From G965197715 sp965247615 (GTDB lineage Bacteria > Chloroflexota > Dehalococcoidia > Lucifugimonadales > UBA1127), in contig OZ252022.1 in NCBI GenBank assembly GCA_965247615.1, positions 248,001-312,000 on the forward strand: a stretch of DNA of 64,000 nt, in the 5' to 3' direction. The notes under the pieces were generated by a model. The model was not told the DNA's origin. It did no database searches and was given only the letters and a program-made list of their open reading frames with translations. The position numbers were made by a program, and so were the translations under genes. Each line of letters begins with the position of its first letter. Position 1 is the first letter of the stretch. Shown piece by piece: positions 53,468 through 61,580 of the stretch.

Positions 53468-53494
53468 GGATAGTTCTATTCTCTTTTATATAAT
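53466..53494 (+). promoter_or_regulatory. Sigma70-like promoter TTGGAT-17-TATAAT
   Basis: TTGGAT at 53466-53471 and TATAAT at 53489-53494 are separated by 17 bp in a locally AT-rich segment. It reads towards the PLD-helicase gene, from which it is now separated by the IS5 element. It is the best consensus promoter of the accessory region. Confidence 0.6.
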
Positions 53495-53641
53495 ATTGCC
53501 GTGTTTGGCCCCCCATCGTTTTGATGCCAACTGAACCTATAAGGCGTGATTGGAATCCGGACTCAGGTGGGTAGCCCGCCCAGAACATAGGTAGATATGG
53601 GCATGAAACATCCGAGGTTGTCGGAACCGTGATTATGCTAG

Positions 53642-54847
53642 GGATACTCTGAACAAGCTTCGGCTCTGCCGGCCTTTTGGTTCTTGGGCCGGGATTCTTG
53701 TAGGTGAGACATCTCTTGCCCGCACCAATGATGGTTTTCTCCCTGTGATTTCGCCCCCGGCAGGGCTGTAGCGAGCCCGGAGGCGCCCTACTGGAGGGGT
53801 TGGACCTGCTGGCCTCCACGTCAACCCGCTGGTTGACCCTCCGCTGTCATCAGGTTGCCCAGCCCCAGCAACAATGCCAGTCGCTGCGTGTTCTTCGCCA
53901 ATCCCCGGTAGCGCACTTTCCCATAATCGAATATCCGCTTCACCTTCAGAAAGGGATGCTCCACCTTGGCCCTCACCGACGCCTTCTCCTTCTCCGCCAC
54001 CGCCTCCTCGCTCCCAGGCTCCAGTTTCCGCCGTTTTCCGGGTCTCATCGCCACCTGCCAGTCCACCTCCAGCCCCAGGTTTTCCGCCCGCTTGTGCACT
54101 CCCTGATACCCGGCATCGCACCACACCATCGTCTCCCCGCCGTGCAACAGATTATGGGCCTCGCTCACGTCATGGACGTTGGCCGCAGTGGCGCTCATGC
54201 TGTGCACCAGACCCGTCTCGGCGTCCACCCCGATGTGAACTTTCATCCCGAAATACCACTGGTTCCCCTTCTTCGTCTGATGCATCTCCGGGTCCCGTTC
54301 CCCGGCACGGTTCTTGGTGGACGACGGGGCCTCGATGATGCTGGCGTCCACGATGGTTCCCTCCCTGAGCCGCAGTCCCTGCGATTCCAGATGAGCGTTG
54401 ATCTCCTGCAACAGGCCTTCTCCCAGGCTGTGCCTTTCCAGGAGATGGCGGAAATTGAGAATGGTGGTCTCGTCGGGCAGCGCTTCCGACAGATTCAGAC
54501 CCACGAACCGCCTGACCGACTCGGCCTCGTAGAGCAGGTCCTCCATACCGGGGTCGCTGAGGTTGTAGAAGAGCTGCACACAGTGAATCCGCAGCATCAC
54601 CGCCAGCGGATAGGGCTGGCGGCCCTTGCCGGCCTTGGGGTACACAGGCCTGATTCGCTCCTCCAGACGCTGCCAGGGGATCAGGCCGTCCATCCGTTCC
54701 AGGAACAGCTCCCGGCGGGTCTTGCGCTTCTTGCCCTGAAATTCCAGTTCGGAAAATGTCGGCTGGTCCATCACAACCTACCCCCAAGAGGCATCGGCTT
54801 ATCCAGCAGTACTATGCCACATCGCCGCAGGCTTGTTCAGAAGGTTC
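53642..54847. mobile_element. IS5-family element, complete, with CTAG target duplication
   Basis: Length 1206 bp. Left terminus GGATACTCTGAACAAGC (53642-53658) and complement of right terminus GAACCTTCTGAACAAGC (54847-54831) are imperfect inverted repeats, 12 of 17 identical including TCTGAACAAGC. CTAG flanks both ends (53638-53641 and 54848-54851), the target type used by the IS5 group (YTAR). The transposase gene inside is intact. The insertion lies at the 5' end of the PLD-helicase gene. Confidence 0.92.
53821..54774 (-). CDS. IS5 family transposase
   Basis: The 317-aa DDE transposase resembles the classical IS5 InsH: MMDQPTFSELEFQGKKRKTR, YPKAGKGRQPYPLAVMLRIH, the first Asp in GTIVDASIIEAPSSTKNRAG, the second in DAGYQGVHKR, and the Glu in VRAKVEHPFLKVKRIF. 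Length matches the family. Uninterrupted, so the element may still be mobile. Confidence 0.95.
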   Translation of the reverse strand: MMDQPTFSELEFQGKKRKTRRELFLERMDGLIPWQRLEERIRPVYPKAGKGRQPYPLAVMLRIHCVQLFYNLSDPGMEDLLYEAESVRRFVGLNLSEALPDETTILNFRHLLERHSLGEGLLQEINAHLESQGLRLREGTIVDASIIEAPSSTKNRAGERDPEMHQTKKGNQWYFGMKVHIGVDAETGLVHSMSATAANVHDVSEAHNLLHGGETMVWCDAGYQGVHKRAENLGLEVDWQVAMRPGKRRKLEPGSEEAVAEKEKASVRAKVEHPFLKVKRIFDYGKVRYRGLAKNTQRLALLLGLGNLMTAEGQPAG

Positions 54848-57724
54848 CTAGCACGGCTGGACAAGGTGCGGATCCTCGTTGGACGCACCGACAGGCAAGT
54901 CCTGGAAGAGGTCGCCCTCGGCCTTCAGCAGACCCAGGCGCTGCGGGCACAGCTGGACGCGGACTCGCTGGTCCGGCGCGGCCAGCGGGCCGAGATCGCC
55001 CATCAAACCGTGGCGCGCGTCGCTGAGGGCGTGTCCGTCCTGCCGCAGGAACAGGGCACGGAATCCGCAGTGTCGAAACTGCGGGACATGGTGGCGCAGG
55101 GAAGAGTGGAGTTGCACGCCTATCTGAGAAGCCCGCCCCACGCCAAGGCGTACCTGTGTTGGTACGACAACCATGCCGAGCCGGGCGCCTCCGTCGTCGG
55201 TTCGTCAAACCTGACGCTGGCTGGGTTCACGGGCAACACCGAGCTGAACGTACGGGTCACCGGCGACGCCGAAATGTTGGCGCTGCGGGACTGGTTTGAC
55301 GCCCTGTGGGACGACTCGGAGGACATCAGCGGGGCGCTGGTGACGGAGCTGGAGCGGTCGTGGGCGCTGGCGAAGACACCACCGTATTACGTCTATCTGA
55401 AGGCCCTCTACGAGCTCTACTACACAGAAGTCGGCGGCGGCCCGCTGCCGGTCCCGCCGCGTAGAGAGGAGTTGGCCAACTTCCAGCTTGATGCCGTGAG
55501 CCGCGGCCTGTCCATGATCGAAGCCCACGGCGGCTGCTACGTCGGCGACGTCGTGGGCCTGGGCAAGACATTCATCGGCGCGGAACTGCTGCGGCAGCTG
55601 CGAGTGAGCTACCCGACCGACGGCCCGCCGCTCATCCTGTGTCCTGCTGCGCTGAGACCCATGTGGCAGGTCTTCAACGAACGCTTCGGTCTCGGCGCCG
55701 AGGTCGTGTCCCACAGCATGATCGCCGCGGCCCCGGAGGCCGAGTTCGACGAGGAGCTGGGGAGATACATGGACGTCGAGGCCTCCGGGCACGGCGTCGT
55801 CCTAGAGCGTGCGTACCCCAACCGCGGGCCGGTCCTGGTGGACGAGGCGCACAACTTCCGCAACGTGAACCGGCGGTCGCAGGGCCTGAGCGATTACCTG
55901 GAATCCGGCGACCACAAGGTCGTGCTGCTCAGCGCAACCCCCCAGAACCTGGGGCCGATGGACATCTACCGCCAACTCAGGCTGTTCCTGGACGACGCGG
56001 ACCACGGTCTGAGCATAGAGCCGGTCAGCCTGGAGGCTTACTTCCACAATGCCCAGAAGTGGCTGGAGTACCGTGTCGAGTACGAGAACTACGAGGCCGA
56101 ATTCGGCGAGTGGCAGGCCGCCAGATCCATCGGAGCACCCCCGCTCCCGCCCAACAAGCCAGGAGTGCCCAAGGCTGAGATAGGCGAGGTGTTGTCGTCG
56201 GTCTTCATCCGACGACGCCGAAAGGATATTCGGGACCTCTACGGTGACACGGCGATGGTTGGGGGAAAGCCGGTGCGCTTCCCCGATCCGGTGCTCGATA
56301 ACGTGGAGTACCGGCTAGACAAGGTGTACGCAAAGGCGGGCTCCCTGAAGGAGTTGGAGGGCCTGCTGCGCACGCACAAGGCGGTCCGGTATCGGGCCAC
56401 CGAGTACATCAAACCTGAGGCCAGGAACAACGCGGAGTTCCGCGACCTGTTCCGGGCGGGGGACCGGATAGCCAGGTTGAAGGGCGTGCTGCTGTTCAAG
56501 CGGCTGGAGTCCAGCATAGAGGCGTTCCGTTCGACGCTGCGATCTCTGATGACCAGCAACCGAAACTTTCGGGAGTCGCTTACATCTGGCTACGTACCCA
56601 TTGGGAGCACGGCAGCACGAATGCTGTCGGGACAGTCCTTCGACGTGGACGACCTGCTGGAGGTCCTGAGACAGGAGGAGCAGCGCCGCCAGCAACTGGG
56701 CAGCAGACGCGACAAGCTGGTCCATGACATTGCCGATTTCGAGATTGACGGGTGGGTCAAGGACCGCGATGCAGACTTCTACCTTCTGACCGACATCCTT
56801 GGTCGCGTCCAGGGCATCGGGCCGGAGGACGACGACAAGCTCCGCGCGTTACGGCGTTTCCTAGACCGGCCTGAAGTTCGGGCGGGCAAGGTGCTGATAT
56901 TCTCCGAGGCGGAAACGACCGTCAAGTACCTACATCGAGAACTGAACCCCCAGGGCCGTAACCCAGAGATCGCACAGCTTACCGGCAGCACTGGCCACGA
57001 TGCGGAGAGGATCGTCAAGCGATTCTCTCCAACGTGGAACCTGGCCCGGAGCGAGCCGCTGCCCGGTCCCGAGATCAGGGTCCTGCTGGCCACGGACATT
57101 GTATCCGAGGGCCAAAACCTACAGGACTGCGCGCGGGTGCTGAACTACGACCTGCACTGGAACCCGGTGCGGCTGATCCAGAGGTTTGGCCGCGTCGACC
57201 GCATCGGCACGGGGCACTCCGTAATAGACCTTCACAACATGTGGCCGGACGTGGAGGTCGACGCGGAGCTTTCGCTGACGGAGCGTCTGCACAGGCGCAT
57301 ACAGTCATTCCACGACCTGATCGGGCTGGACAGCAAGTTGCTCTCCGACGCCGAACGCCTGAACGCCAACGCGATGTATCGAATCTACGAGGGCAAACAG
57401 CTACCTGAGGGTGACGACGGGCTGGACGAGGTGGCTGCGAATCAGCGAGCCATAACGCTGCTCCAGCGCCTCCAGGATGACGACCCTGAGCTGTGGCGGA
57501 CGATAACGACTCTGCCGGACGGAATACGATCCGCGCTTCAGGCGCGGACAGAGCGGGCGGAGGAGTCCAACGAAAGTCACGCACAAAACGTATTGGCGAT
57601 AGAGGGGGCGCAGGCCCCGCTCATGTCGCCAACGGTATTGGCGTCCCTACCCTCGCCGTTCGATGATCCGAGGCAGGGGGAAACGATAGTACTCCTGAGC
57701 GCGGGAGGCGTCAGGAGTTGCTAA
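54833..57724 (+). CDS. PLD-domain SNF2-like helicase, 5' end altered by IS5
   Basis: The protein joins a phospholipase D-like nuclease domain (PHAKAYLCWY, His103 and Lys105; VVGSSNLTLAGFTGNTELNV) with a SNF2-type helicase: DVVGLGKTFIGAELL, VDEAHNFRN, VLLSATPQNLGPMDIYRQLR, and the C-terminal LLATDIVSEGQNLQDCARVL plus QRFGRVDRIG. Such PLD-helicases are found in defence islands and would act on DNA. The frame in the sequence begins at TTG 54833 inside the IS5 terminus; native codons start at 54848 (LARLDKVRILVGRTDRQVLE). Removing the IS and one CTAG leaves an open frame with ATG at 53635. About 50 N-terminal residues found in homologues may be missing. The 160-aa gene follows after 3 nt. Confidence 0.85.
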   Translation: MFRRFLARLDKVRILVGRTDRQVLEEVALGLQQTQALRAQLDADSLVRRGQRAEIAHQTVARVAEGVSVLPQEQGTESAVSKLRDMVAQGRVELHAYLRSPPHAKAYLCWYDNHAEPGASVVGSSNLTLAGFTGNTELNVRVTGDAEMLALRDWFDALWDDSEDISGALVTELERSWALAKTPPYYVYLKALYELYYTEVGGGPLPVPPRREELANFQLDAVSRGLSMIEAHGGCYVGDVVGLGKTFIGAELLRQLRVSYPTDGPPLILCPAALRPMWQVFNERFGLGAEVVSHSMIAAAPEAEFDEELGRYMDVEASGHGVVLERAYPNRGPVLVDEAHNFRNVNRRSQGLSDYLESGDHKVVLLSATPQNLGPMDIYRQLRLFLDDADHGLSIEPVSLEAYFHNAQKWLEYRVEYENYEAEFGEWQAARSIGAPPLPPNKPGVPKAEIGEVLSSVFIRRRRKDIRDLYGDTAMVGGKPVRFPDPVLDNVEYRLDKVYAKAGSLKELEGLLRTHKAVRYRATEYIKPEARNNAEFRDLFRAGDRIARLKGVLLFKRLESSIEAFRSTLRSLMTSNRNFRESLTSGYVPIGSTAARMLSGQSFDVDDLLEVLRQEEQRRQQLGSRRDKLVHDIADFEIDGWVKDRDADFYLLTDILGRVQGIGPEDDDKLRALRRFLDRPEVRAGKVLIFSEAETTVKYLHRELNPQGRNPEIAQLTGSTGHDAERIVKRFSPTWNLARSEPLPGPEIRVLLATDIVSEGQNLQDCARVLNYDLHWNPVRLIQRFGRVDRIGTGHSVIDLHNMWPDVEVDAELSLTERLHRRIQSFHDLIGLDSKLLSDAERLNANAMYRIYEGKQLPEGDDGLDEVAANQRAITLLQRLQDDDPELWRTITTLPDGIRSALQARTERAEESNESHAQNVLAIEGAQAPLMSPTVLASLPSPFDDPRQGETIVLLSAGGVRSC

Positions 57725-57727
57725 GCC

Positions 57728-58210
57728 GTGGATAGCGGCTTAGACCCCCGTCCTATCAGCCCGGCCCAGCTCATAGCGGCGGCAGAGTGCAGTCCCAACA
57801 CCCCGACTGAGCGATTGCCCACAGACACGAACGAGCGTGTCATGGCGGCGTTCGAGGCATTCAGAACAGACTTCCAGCGACGGCTGGGCAGAGCCAGAAG
57901 GCCGCGCGATACCAGGGCCCGCCGCTACGTGTCGCGCCAGCTCAGCATCGCCATGCGCGCGGCTGGCGAGAACGGCCCCCATCTGCGCCGGATCGAGGTC
58001 CTCAGGCGGATATTTCTTGGCGACGTATCTCCGCAGATCGAGGGAGCTCTAGGCGAAATCTGGAACTTGCGGCTGGAAGGATCCGTGCTGCTGACCCGAC
58101 TTGAGGCCCTTCGCGAGCGGTACCGCCTCAACCCCCCCGACGATTCTGAACGGTCACAACCTCAAGAGTCGCAAGTAATCCGCATCGTCTGTTCGGATGG
58201 CCTTGTGTGA
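57728..58210 (+). CDS. Hypothetical protein coupled to the PLD-helicase
   Basis: A 160-aa protein from GTG 57728, three bases after the helicase stop. It has a helical, arginine-rich middle (MAAFEAFRTDFQRRLGRARR) and LRRIEVLRRIFLGDVSPQIE with a long helix at the end. I cannot assign a family. The tight spacing suggests that it works with the helicase, as a regulator or nuclease partner. A terminator follows at 58348. Confidence 0.6.
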   Translation: MDSGLDPRPISPAQLIAAAECSPNTPTERLPTDTNERVMAAFEAFRTDFQRRLGRARRPRDTRARRYVSRQLSIAMRAAGENGPHLRRIEVLRRIFLGDVSPQIEGALGEIWNLRLEGSVLLTRLEALRERYRLNPPDDSERSQPQESQVIRIVCSDGLV

Positions 58211-58503
58211 AGCACAGAAGGCGACTGCACTCACACCGCAACCAGCAACTCGAAGATGGTACCGCCTACCGTCAAGTTAGGCCCACCTAACCGGACAAAA
58301 CAAGAACCTTCGTGATTAGCTTCAAACTGGAAGCGTAATCGGCCATCCCCCTGCCTTGTCAGCAGGGGCTTTTCGTTCGCAGAGGTCCGGCACGCGGGTG
58401 TAGAGCCGGCAACCTGCTTGCGCTCGCAACAGCACGGTGGACGGCCCCTATCGTACGTTGCAATTGCCAACGGCGACCCGGGTGACCCATCTCATTAATC
58501 TCG
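58211..58503. other. Non-coding stretch downstream of the helicase operon
   Basis: Contains the terminator above and no recognised gene. A minus-strand frame here (58231-58470) reads VAGSTPACRTSANEKPLLTR, a sequence usually seen as a by-product of a tRNA-flanking region rather than a protein. Confidence 0.4.
58348..58375 (+). terminator. Terminator downstream of the PLD-helicase operon
   Basis: CCCCTGC (58348-58354) pairs with GCAGGGG (58362-58368) around CTTGTCA, followed by CTTTTCGTT. It lies 138 nt after the partner gene's stop. Confidence 0.65.
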
Positions 58504-58803
58504 ATCGTCGACATCGGAATGGAGATGGACTTCAGCCGGCTCGGGAAGCCCACGGACAACGCCTTCAACGAGGCGTTCAACGGACGGTTCGGGCAGGAGT
58601 GCCTGAACGAGAACTGGTTCCTGTCCCTGGCGGATACCGAGGAGAAGGTGGAATCCTGGCGAAGACACTACAATGGGGAGATGCCCCACAGCGCACTGGT
58701 GGAAATGGCGGATAGACCCGCAATACTCGCACTATGCCTGGTACAGAACATGGGGCAAGGCCAACGTCTATTGCAGCATCAAAGAAAATGGTACAAACTC
58801 TGA
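58504..58803 (+). pseudogene. IS3-family transposase C-terminal fragment
   Basis: The frame from about 58519 reads MEMDFSRLGKPTDNAFNEAF, NGRFGQECLNENWFLSLADT, then WRRHYNGEMPHSALVEMADR, the third-catalytic-Glu end of an IS3 orfB (DDE core usually ending RPHSALG). The first two Asp positions are missing and the end is abnormal. It separates the helicase operon from the GmrSD gene. Confidence 0.8.
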
Positions 58804-59065
58804 GGGCAGGTCACTTTTACCGATCGGTCGCCCCCCAGGGACGGAAGCCCGCGGGCCTCGTGAAGGGCAGCGAGGAGGAGATCCCGGAGCCACCGGCCTT
58901 CGAGCGGGCCCCGCCGGCCTCCAGGTGCGCGGACGAGCCGGAGATCAGGGCCATCTCGGAAAACTGAGAAGATTAAGAAGGACCAAAGTGCCAGCCCACC
59001 GGGAATAGTGACGGATCCGAAGAATAAACTGCCGAAGAAGGTTCTTCACGGCGGAGAGAAAAACG
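58804..59065. other. Stretch between the IS3 remnant and GmrSD
   Basis: A plus-strand open tail ending at about 58967 (AGLVKGSEEEIPEPPAFERA) may be the end of a lost gene; no identity can be assigned. The last 30 bases hold a GGCGGAGAG ribosome site before GmrSD. Confidence 0.35.
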
Positions 59066-61172
59066 ATGAAGGCAACCGAAGCCAACCTCCTTGGATTCCT
59101 CAGGAAGTCACCACAGTTCATCATTCCCATCTACCAGCGCACCTATTCCTGGACAGAGCCGAAATGTCGGCAACTCTGGGACGACATAATGCGCACGGGG
59201 AACGACGACGGTAGTTCCGGCCACTTCATTGGCTCAATCGTCTATATCGAAAGGGGACTCTACCAAGTTTCAAGCCAAACGCCCTGCTGGTAATCGACGG
59301 TCAACAACGCTTAACAACTATCTCGCTCATAATCGAGGCTCTCGCACGTCACCTAGGAGACAAAGAACCCATAGAGGGATTCTCTGCCAGGAAGCTTCGG
59401 AACTATTACCTGATCAACCCGGATGAGAATGGTCAGAAACGCTATAAGCTACTTCTGACCCAGACCGATGAGCAAACTCTCCTGGCGATAATCAGCCAAA
59501 GGCCAATCCCCCAGACCAAATCGGTGCGCGTCCAAGGGAATGTCGACCTCTTTGAGGAGAAAGTAAGAGATCTCGGCGAGGATATCGCACCACTCTGCAA
59601 GAGCTTGGGAAAGCTCATGATCGTCGACATATCGTTGGACCGGGACCACGACAACCCCCAGTTGATCTTCGAGAGCATAAACTCCACGGGGCTAGAGCTC
59701 AGCCAGGCAGACCTGATACGCAACTACGTGCTGATGGGATTAGAAGTCGACCGGCAAGAAAAACTTTATGCCGATTACTGGAGACCCATGGAGCTAGCCT
59801 TCGGCAGGGAAGCCTACAGCAGGCACTTCGACCGGTTCATGCGGCACTACCTCACGATCAAGACCGGCACCATTCCCAGGATCGACCGGGTATACGAAGA
59901 GTTCAAAACATACTCTCAGAGGAAGAACCCGGAACCAATAGAAGTCGACACGTTACTGGCAGACCTGAACGAGTTCGCCAACTACTATTGTGCGATGGCC
60001 GTTGGGAGGGAGCCAGAACCCAGTCTAGCGGCAGCATTCCGGGACATTCGGGACCTGAGGGTGGAAGTGGCATACCCACTCATGCTTGAGATGTACGACG
60101 ACTACCGAAAGGGCCAGCTATCCCTCAACGACTTTAATGACGCCGTCAGATACATCGAAAGCTATGTCTTCCGAAGGGCCGTCTGTTCCATTCCCACAAA
60201 CTCCCTCAACAACACCTTTGCAAACTTTAGCAGGGCACTCAAGAAGGACCGGTACTTAGAGAGCATGCTGTTCCACTTCCTGCAGATGCCGTCCTACCGG
60301 CGATTCCCGAACGAGGAGGAGTTCTCCAGGGAAATCAAGGTGAGGAACCTGTACAGCAACAATCGAGCCAGTTATTGGCTTCGGAGACTTGAGAACCACG
60401 ATCGGAAAGAACCTGTACCCGTGGACGAATGTACCGTAGAGCATATCCTCCCTCAAACGAGAACCTACCGGAAGAATGGCAGGAAGCACTAGGGGAAGGA
60501 CGGGAAAATGTCCAGGAGACCTGGCTTCACACGCTGGGGAACCTGACCCTCACGGGTTACAACGCCGAATACAGCGACCGGCCCTTCGCGGAGAAACGAG
60601 ATATGAAGGGCGGGTTCCGGGAAAGCCCGCTGCGGATGAACGAAGGCTTAGGGGAACTTGACAGGTGGGACGAAACCATGATTCGCGCCCGCGCCGAGCG
60701 CTTGGCTAACAAGGCGACAACGGTATGGAAAGGTCCGTCACTGAGCGAGGAGAGACAGCGGACATACCTGCCCGACACAGGAGAGCAACCGAAGAACTAC
60801 ACAATTGAAGACCATCATGACCTAGCGGAAGGAAGTCATACCCGGCACCTCTTCGAGGAATTTAGAAGAGAGGTGCTGGCCATCGACCCATGTGTTTCAG
60901 AGGAGTTCCTCAAACTCTACGTCGCCTACAAGGCCGAAACAAACTTCGTAGACGTGGTCCCCCAGGCGACCCGGTTGAGACTGAGCCTGAACATGAGATT
61001 CCACGAACTCCATGACCCGAGGGGACTCGCGAACGACGTGACGAACATCGGAAGGTGGGGCAACGGAGATGTGGAGGTTGGACTTGCCAGCCCGGACGAA
61101 CTGCCCTACGTGATGGGACTGGTGGGCCAATCGTACGAAAGGCAAATGGTAGACGATGGGACCCAAGAATGA
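59066..61172 (+). pseudogene. GmrSD-type (DUF262/DUF1524) restriction gene with two one-base frame breaks
   Basis: GmrSD enzymes are type IV nucleases that cut modified phage DNA using NTP-driven DUF262 and an HNH (DUF1524) domain. The 5' part (ATG 59066) reads MKATEANLLGFLRKSPQFII and QLWDDIM. At about 59272 AGCCAAACG would need one C more to continue as ALLVIDGQQRLTTISLII, the DGQQR nucleotide-hydrolysis motif. The centre (59524-60470) is open: SINSTGLELSQADLIRNYVL and CTVEHILPQ (HNH). At about 60455 CCTCAAACG needs one A more to continue as NENLPEEWQEALGEGRENVQ up to 61172, with a C-terminal DUF4268-like domain. Two homopolymer changes restore about 700 aa, so an assembly error must be excluded. 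Confidence 0.8.
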
Positions 61173-61490
61173 CTGGGGGACTAAACTCGGAGCCCAATGG
61201 ATGAGAGAACGACGCGTAGCGAAGCCGAAGCACAACCCCCAGGACAGCATGGTCGTGAAATTCTTCGAGGAAGACTCCACGGTATACAACCGGGCCCTGC
61301 AGATCTGGCTAGTGCTCATCGGCATGGCCCACAACCGACAGACCACGACCTACGGCGCCCTCGCCCGGACACTGGGATACACCTCGCCGGGAGCCCAGTT
61401 CATGACCCGGCTTCTGGAGAGGCGGGCAGCGAACACCTCCTCGACGCCTGGGACCATGCGACGAATCGGTTCCACTGGTTGGCGTAGCTG
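61156..61490 (+). pseudogene. Truncated small protein coupled to GmrSD
   Basis: ATG 61156 overlaps the GmrSD end. It reads KFFEEDSTVYNRALQIWLVL, IGMAHNRQTTTYGALARTLG, with the wing-like TYGALA seen in a family that I know only as hypothetical partners. After TSPGAQF the frame runs on into unrelated sequence while a second frame ends GSEHLLDAWDHATNRFHWLA, probably the normal C-terminus. A deletion within the gene is likely. Confidence 0.5.
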
Positions 61491-61580
61491 TCCCCCGTCC
61501 TCGTCCGTCGTGATGTTGCCGGCCCTAGCTGTCAAGGGCGGAGGGATATTAGGCCATGAGGTGTTGCTGTTCAGGGTAAA

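Noticed and set aside
58360..58460. Degenerate tRNA-like T-arm on the minus strand, a possible att site
   Set aside because: GCCGGCTCTACACCC lacks the TTCRA T-loop and no acceptor or anticodon arm can be folded.
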